Below, piece after piece: positions 49,901 to 55,900 of a stretch of 64,000 nucleotides of DNA. Source of the DNA: Sinotaia quadrata (Eukaryota > Mollusca > Gastropoda > Architaenioglossa > Viviparidae); assembly GCA_028829895.1 (NCBI GenBank), contig CM054181.1, positions 12,863,001 through 12,927,000 on the forward strand. The letters are read 5' to 3'. Numbering within the stretch: position 1 is the first letter of the stretch; each line of letters begins with the position of its first letter. The translations under genes were made by a program, and so were the position numbers. The notes under the pieces were generated by a model, which saw only the letters and a program-made list of their open reading frames with translations, did no database searches and was not told the origin of the DNA.

Positions 49901-52900
49901 TAAATGATTGCTTTACACTGATCATACACATTCTGTCCATTTAAAGCTTGCTTTGCAGACACTTAATGAGTTGCAAAGGATTTTGGAGAAGAATATATTT
50001 GAAGTAAGTAGCTGTAAATTAGTTATTGTTATTAATTTTCTACAACATAGATTCATTAATAAAGTAAAATTAGTTATTGTTATTAATTTTCTACAACATA
50101 GACTCATTATGATATATGAAAAATATGGAAAATAACTTAATTTCTAAAATCATCTTATAAAAACTGCACTTTGAAAGTTAAAAGAATAATTTTGTGTCTG
50201 TATTATGATCAAGAATATTTTTATACATAATATCTTCTCTAAGAATCTTGTGTTGAGGCTAGGCAAGACTAATTAAGTTCCTTCAATAAACATAAGTGAA
50301 TAAGATCAAGTCTTATGGGATATAAATAGATTTTTTCAATGCACATATGTCATTTAGATCATCTCATTAAATTAGAGTTTCTTCAGTAAGCATAAGTCCG
50401 TAAGATCAAATCATCAAGTAATTTTTTTCAGTACATGACCCATTGTCAGTTAGATTGTCTTAATAAAACTGCCAGTTTGATAAGGTCTTATAATGCACAG
50501 AAAGAGTGCCTTCAGTACAGTAAGTTAGTTTAGATAAAGTTTTATTAAATCACAGATAGCTTCTTCAGCAAACATAAACCAGATAGATAGTCTTTTCAGG
50601 CACAGAAAGAGTTCCTTTAGTACATGAGTCAGAACACATCTAGTCATGGTATAGACATAATTTATCCAATATATCTCATTAAGATCTTGTGGGGTTCATG
50701 TGCATACAGAGTTTCTTGGATACACATAATTCAGTTAGATAATGTGGTCAATCTTCTGTACACGAGGAAATTAGATCAAGAAGGTCAGTATAAATATAGA
50801 ATATGTTCAGTATACATGAGGAAATGAATTCAAGAGTAGTCTGTATACATTCAGAATTTCTTCAGTACATTATAGAGTTTATGCAGTACACATGATCATT
50901 TAGATTAAAAGTGGTAGTAAATTATAGAGTTTATGAAGTACACATGATTGTTTAGTAGATTAAGAGGGGTCACTATATTTATAGACTTTATTCAGTACAC
51001 ATGATTATTAAGAGTGGTCAGTATACTTATAGAGTTTATTCAATACACATGTTCATGGTCAGTATACTCTAGACTTTTTTCAGTATATACAAGAAAATTA
51101 GAAGAAAAGTGGTGAGTACATACAGAGTTTCTTAAGTGCACAAGTCAGATAAAGAATGGTCAGTATACACAGAGTTTTTTCAGTACATGAATCAGATAAA
51201 GAATGACCAGTAAGCATATAGAGTTTCTTTAGTATACTTAAATCAGATAAAGAGTGGTCAGTATGCATATAGTTTCTCTAGAACACATGAGAAAATTAGA
51301 TCAAAAGCAATCAGTATTGTTCAGTATACATGATGGAATTAGATCAAGTGGTAAGCATACATAAAATTTATTCAGTACATGTGTAATGCTTTCATTGCAT
51401 ATAGAATTTCTTCATTCCAAACGAGTCATCCTGCATACATATAAGAGTTTCTTCAGTATGTCAGAAAATTAAATCTTGACACACCTTTAGCCCTTTTTAT
51501 GCAGCTGTTCTATGCAGACATAATTGTTGTAGGTGGAATCCTGTGCAGGTTGTCTGTTGCTATATTGTGAAGGCAAGCAAACCAACAGTAGTTCTGAATT
51601 CCTGGATGCAAGTCCTATAGAACTTGGGGATTGTGACCCTGACAGTGAACTTCTGAGTTAATTTGCTTATTGTAGCTTGCATTCTGGAATTAAGAATACA
51701 ACAGCCTAGCTACTAATTTTACAGTCATAACATAATTGCTCTGTCTGTGCTGCATACATATGCTAACAATAACATTATCTAGTTCTAACCTGAGGTTTGA
51801 ATAAAGACTTTGATGATTAAATTAATTAATGCTGTAATGAAATGAATCCACTCTACTTAGTATTCCATCATTATTATTGAATTTATCTATTATTAATTGA
51901 AAAATTAATAGTATTATAATATGCTTATACATAAGTTTAACCTTGTTTCTTCATATAACTGGAAATCTGTTTCGTTTCAACATTTGTTTTGTACCATTGT
52001 CATATAATTTTCAAACAAAATTTTCAAACATTATTTGTTTGTACTCTTTGATAAACTTTTTTTTTTAAACTTGTGTATTTCTTCAAAAGTCAATCACTTT
52101 GGAACCTCTATGCTACACATTTAACTTGTTCCTTTGAACACCATTCGCTTTTTATTGGGTTAAAAAGATAAGTCATTGGGTTTTTGACAGCCCATACCCA
52201 AGTGAAAGCTAAGTATTATGAAGTTTGGCAAGGTGCTTTATGTGACTACAATTTTCTGAGGAAATGTTCATTCTGAATATCTGTTCAATTATGACAAGGT
52301 TTTTAACTAACTGATGTTGCCAGATGATATAAGTGATCAAACCAGGATAGTTGGATTAAACCATTGACCAGTTATGTGTATTATTGTTACATAAGTGACC
52401 ATAGTCAGTCATTTGACTAGGTCATCTAGATGTTTTTTCTAGGAAATTTTTATGAATAGTAGTTTATCAAAAGCTCTTATCCAGAAGAAAGGATGAGTTA
52501 AATGTAAAAGTTTGCTACAGTGGATATATGTTTGAGATAGTGTTAAAATTCCTGGCCCAGGCAAGATTTAGGCACCATTTTATTATTATCCTTTGATTTC
52601 TATGATATTGGCACAGTAAAGAATTTATTCAAAGTAGAAATAATAGATATGTAAGTGGATGGAATGAGTGGAAATAATGGCTTTTGCTTTTGTTAAGACT
52701 GTAAATTTTTCAATGTTTTTGTATTTGTGAAATAATGTTATCTAATGTTCTGTGAGGCAGTTCTCAAGATCTTGGGATTCCTATGCAAGATCCCATGTTC
52801 CTTGGATATTCTGGTGTGCATCTCCTCTTTCATTTTATCAGTAATCTAAACTTGACTTATGCATTTATTTCCTCTTTATCAAGCAGAAACTGCAGCTACC

Positions 52901-55900
52901 TCAAAGCATATTCTAATAGTGCTGTGCTGCTATACTAATTAATATGCTTCAGACATATTTCATTAATCCACATGTTTTTTAAAAGTGTCTCAAAGTTCAT
53001 ATTATTTTCCAATTTACAGAACTAACATCTTAGTCCACAGTTTGTTTACTATTAGTTTATATTATCATTTTCTAATGTATTACCATCTTTAGAACTTGAA
53101 TTGCTATTAATCCACCATAAGATTCTGAAGAAATATCACTAAAATCACTTGATTCAAATGGTTAACTATGTATTTCTGCAGGAGTCAATCATCTAGTACA
53201 TGTGTTAATAAATCCTTATTTATTATCCTTACATCTTGCCATATATTTCACTTACCATTCTCAGAATGTTGTCTAATGTTGCCATTGTCTGTTTATATTA
53301 CTGGTGTTGAAAGTGTCAATTTTTAATATGAATTGTTTTTTTTGTTGAGTATACTTGGGGAAGTTGCTTAGGGGATTAATAATGCTGCTTCTCCAGGTAT
53401 GGTTTACACTAATGTTTCAAAACAAATTATTATAATGCATTACTAGTAATGCTTTACTAAGTAGTAATCAGTCTGATTTACTGATATGCTTTAGAAAGAT
53501 CAAGCATTGAGAGAAACCAGAAGAAGTATTGATCAACTTTCTGATATGAATAAGGTAAGCTAGTAAGTTTCATATTTCTGTCAGTTTGATTTAATGTTTA
53601 GATTCAGTTTTGCATGTATGAGTTCCATTGTCAAAAATTTTCCATATGATATTTTGTTATAGTTTCCTAAAATTTAAGAAGAAAACTATCATTCTTCTGT
53701 TCTACACTATCATTCATCTTTCTAACCCATGTGGCCAGCCAGAAACTGTGTTTTGGGGATTGGCCTAAGGTTATGGGTGGCCAATGGTGGTGGAGAATTA
53801 ACATCTTGCCCATCTCCCAGCAAAATGTCACAGTGCTGCATCAACTTTAATGATGCAATTTATTATTAATGTATTACATGTATTTTGATATAAACTTAAC
53901 TGTTCATAAACATTCTTTAGTCTGGAATGAACACAGATCAGATATATCTTTAAAATTTAAAACACTTTGTCCCACTTAACTGGAAGTCAACTATTAAGGA
54001 CATTATATATTTATATGTTTATAATAACATTTTCCACAACCCACACTCAGAAACATGATAAGTAAAGACTAGATCATCAAGATAAATTCAAAATTAAAAA
54101 AGAAATTTTTGAGAAAAAAAGACATGCTCAGAGTAATGTTAAAATACTTTTTATCCTAAATAAGTACATGTATTACAATAATATTGGTCTTTGTATCATT
54201 GCATTTATTTCTAAGATCTTTGTATCATTGCATTTATTTCTAGGATCTATCTATATTGGTAAGTTCATTGGCTTTTCATATTATGTTTCATTAGAACCAA
54301 ATCTTAAGCTTTACATTTTTGTTCACCAATATTTGATTTTTACTTTCTAGGTATTTTAGCTTTATACTTAGAAGTTCACATTTATTAATTAATTACAGTA
54401 ATTACAGTAGAGATTTACTTAGTATCAAATGCTTATCTCACTACCACCACCATTTTGAAGTTATTTTCAATCAAGAAATCTTAAATATAATGTTTAGTTC
54501 CAGGAATGTTTACAGTTAAAATAATTTTATATATTATATTTTATAAATTTACTTTTCATAAAACAATTTGTACATTTTTTAAAACTGCAAAATGGTAAAT
54601 TTGCAGGAACTCCATGAAAACTGCCAAGTGCTTCACTGTGAATTGGCACTTCTTCAGGATCAGTTATCTAAGTAAGAAAAATATAGTCAGTCTTCTACAC
54701 AAATTGCTCTTCGGTTTTTATATTATTTTCCCAATGCGCTTTCCTTAATATTTGATGCAATATTACTCAGACAAGTAATAAAGGGTTACTATTATATTTT
54801 CCTGTGCACAATTAAGAATATTTCGTATGCACCTAGCAGATTCAGTTAACTGTACATACCAGAAAAGTGAAAGTTTACTAAATTGGTATGATCTTTGCTG
54901 AAATGAAATCTTTTATATAATCTTTTATATAACTGGCAGACTATATTCATGCCAGCAGTCACATTCTGCAGTCCTGTCTGCCTGCTCATTTCTATGCACA
55001 TGCTCATCTCAAAGTGATGGTGAGGAAGACAGCTGTGAAAGTGAAATGGTGATGTCTCATTTGAAATATTTTGAGGCAGTATCTTCTGATCATGGATCAT
55101 TACAACCGGTGGATTCAATACAAAAAGAAATAAAAGAAATGGTAAGTTTTAAAATGAATAACTGAGATACATCATGGCAAATTTTTCTATCTCTTGAATG
55201 ATCAGAAATATATTAAGATAATCCTTTATTGAGTGATGCAGATATTTTGAAGAACTATTTATATACAGTTTTAAATGGATTTCATATTTGAAATATTTGA
55301 ATTTATACTTTATGAAGCATGTTTGCTACTCTTTTTTTAAACATTGAAATGCATAAATATACATAGCACCCAATAGACTAGGTTTAAGATTTAAATTTTT
55401 TTTTATTGCTTAGTACCAGAATAAAAAATAGTTGGCATTGCCTCATATCAATAATCTGTTTTTAGTGTAGAACAAGCTTTCTCTTAGCTAATAGGCTTCC
55501 TCCAAATGAACTCATTCCTAATGCTGTTTCACACAAGGTCAACATTTTTTTCACAATAATGTTTTCACTTATTAATTCTATAGTCTCTTCACATATTCTT
55601 CTTTGTTAGCTCCACACTCCCATGTTTCTGCCACCAATTCAGATAATTTCCCTCTTCCCTTACAGATTTGAGTTGAAATGGAAATTGACTCAGTTTGTCT
55701 GTGTACTTTTATGGCATTATAGCTCATTGTTTAATATTACTTTTGCTTGTTTCATATTTCATATAATGTAATTTTTAATGGCATTATCTATATAATAAAG
55801 ACCCAGTGAAATTCACTCACTGCTCACCATCTCTCGCTACCACAAAGAAGTAACACACATTCACAAAAAATGTGAAAAGGACTCTGTGAGTGTGCTTGTA

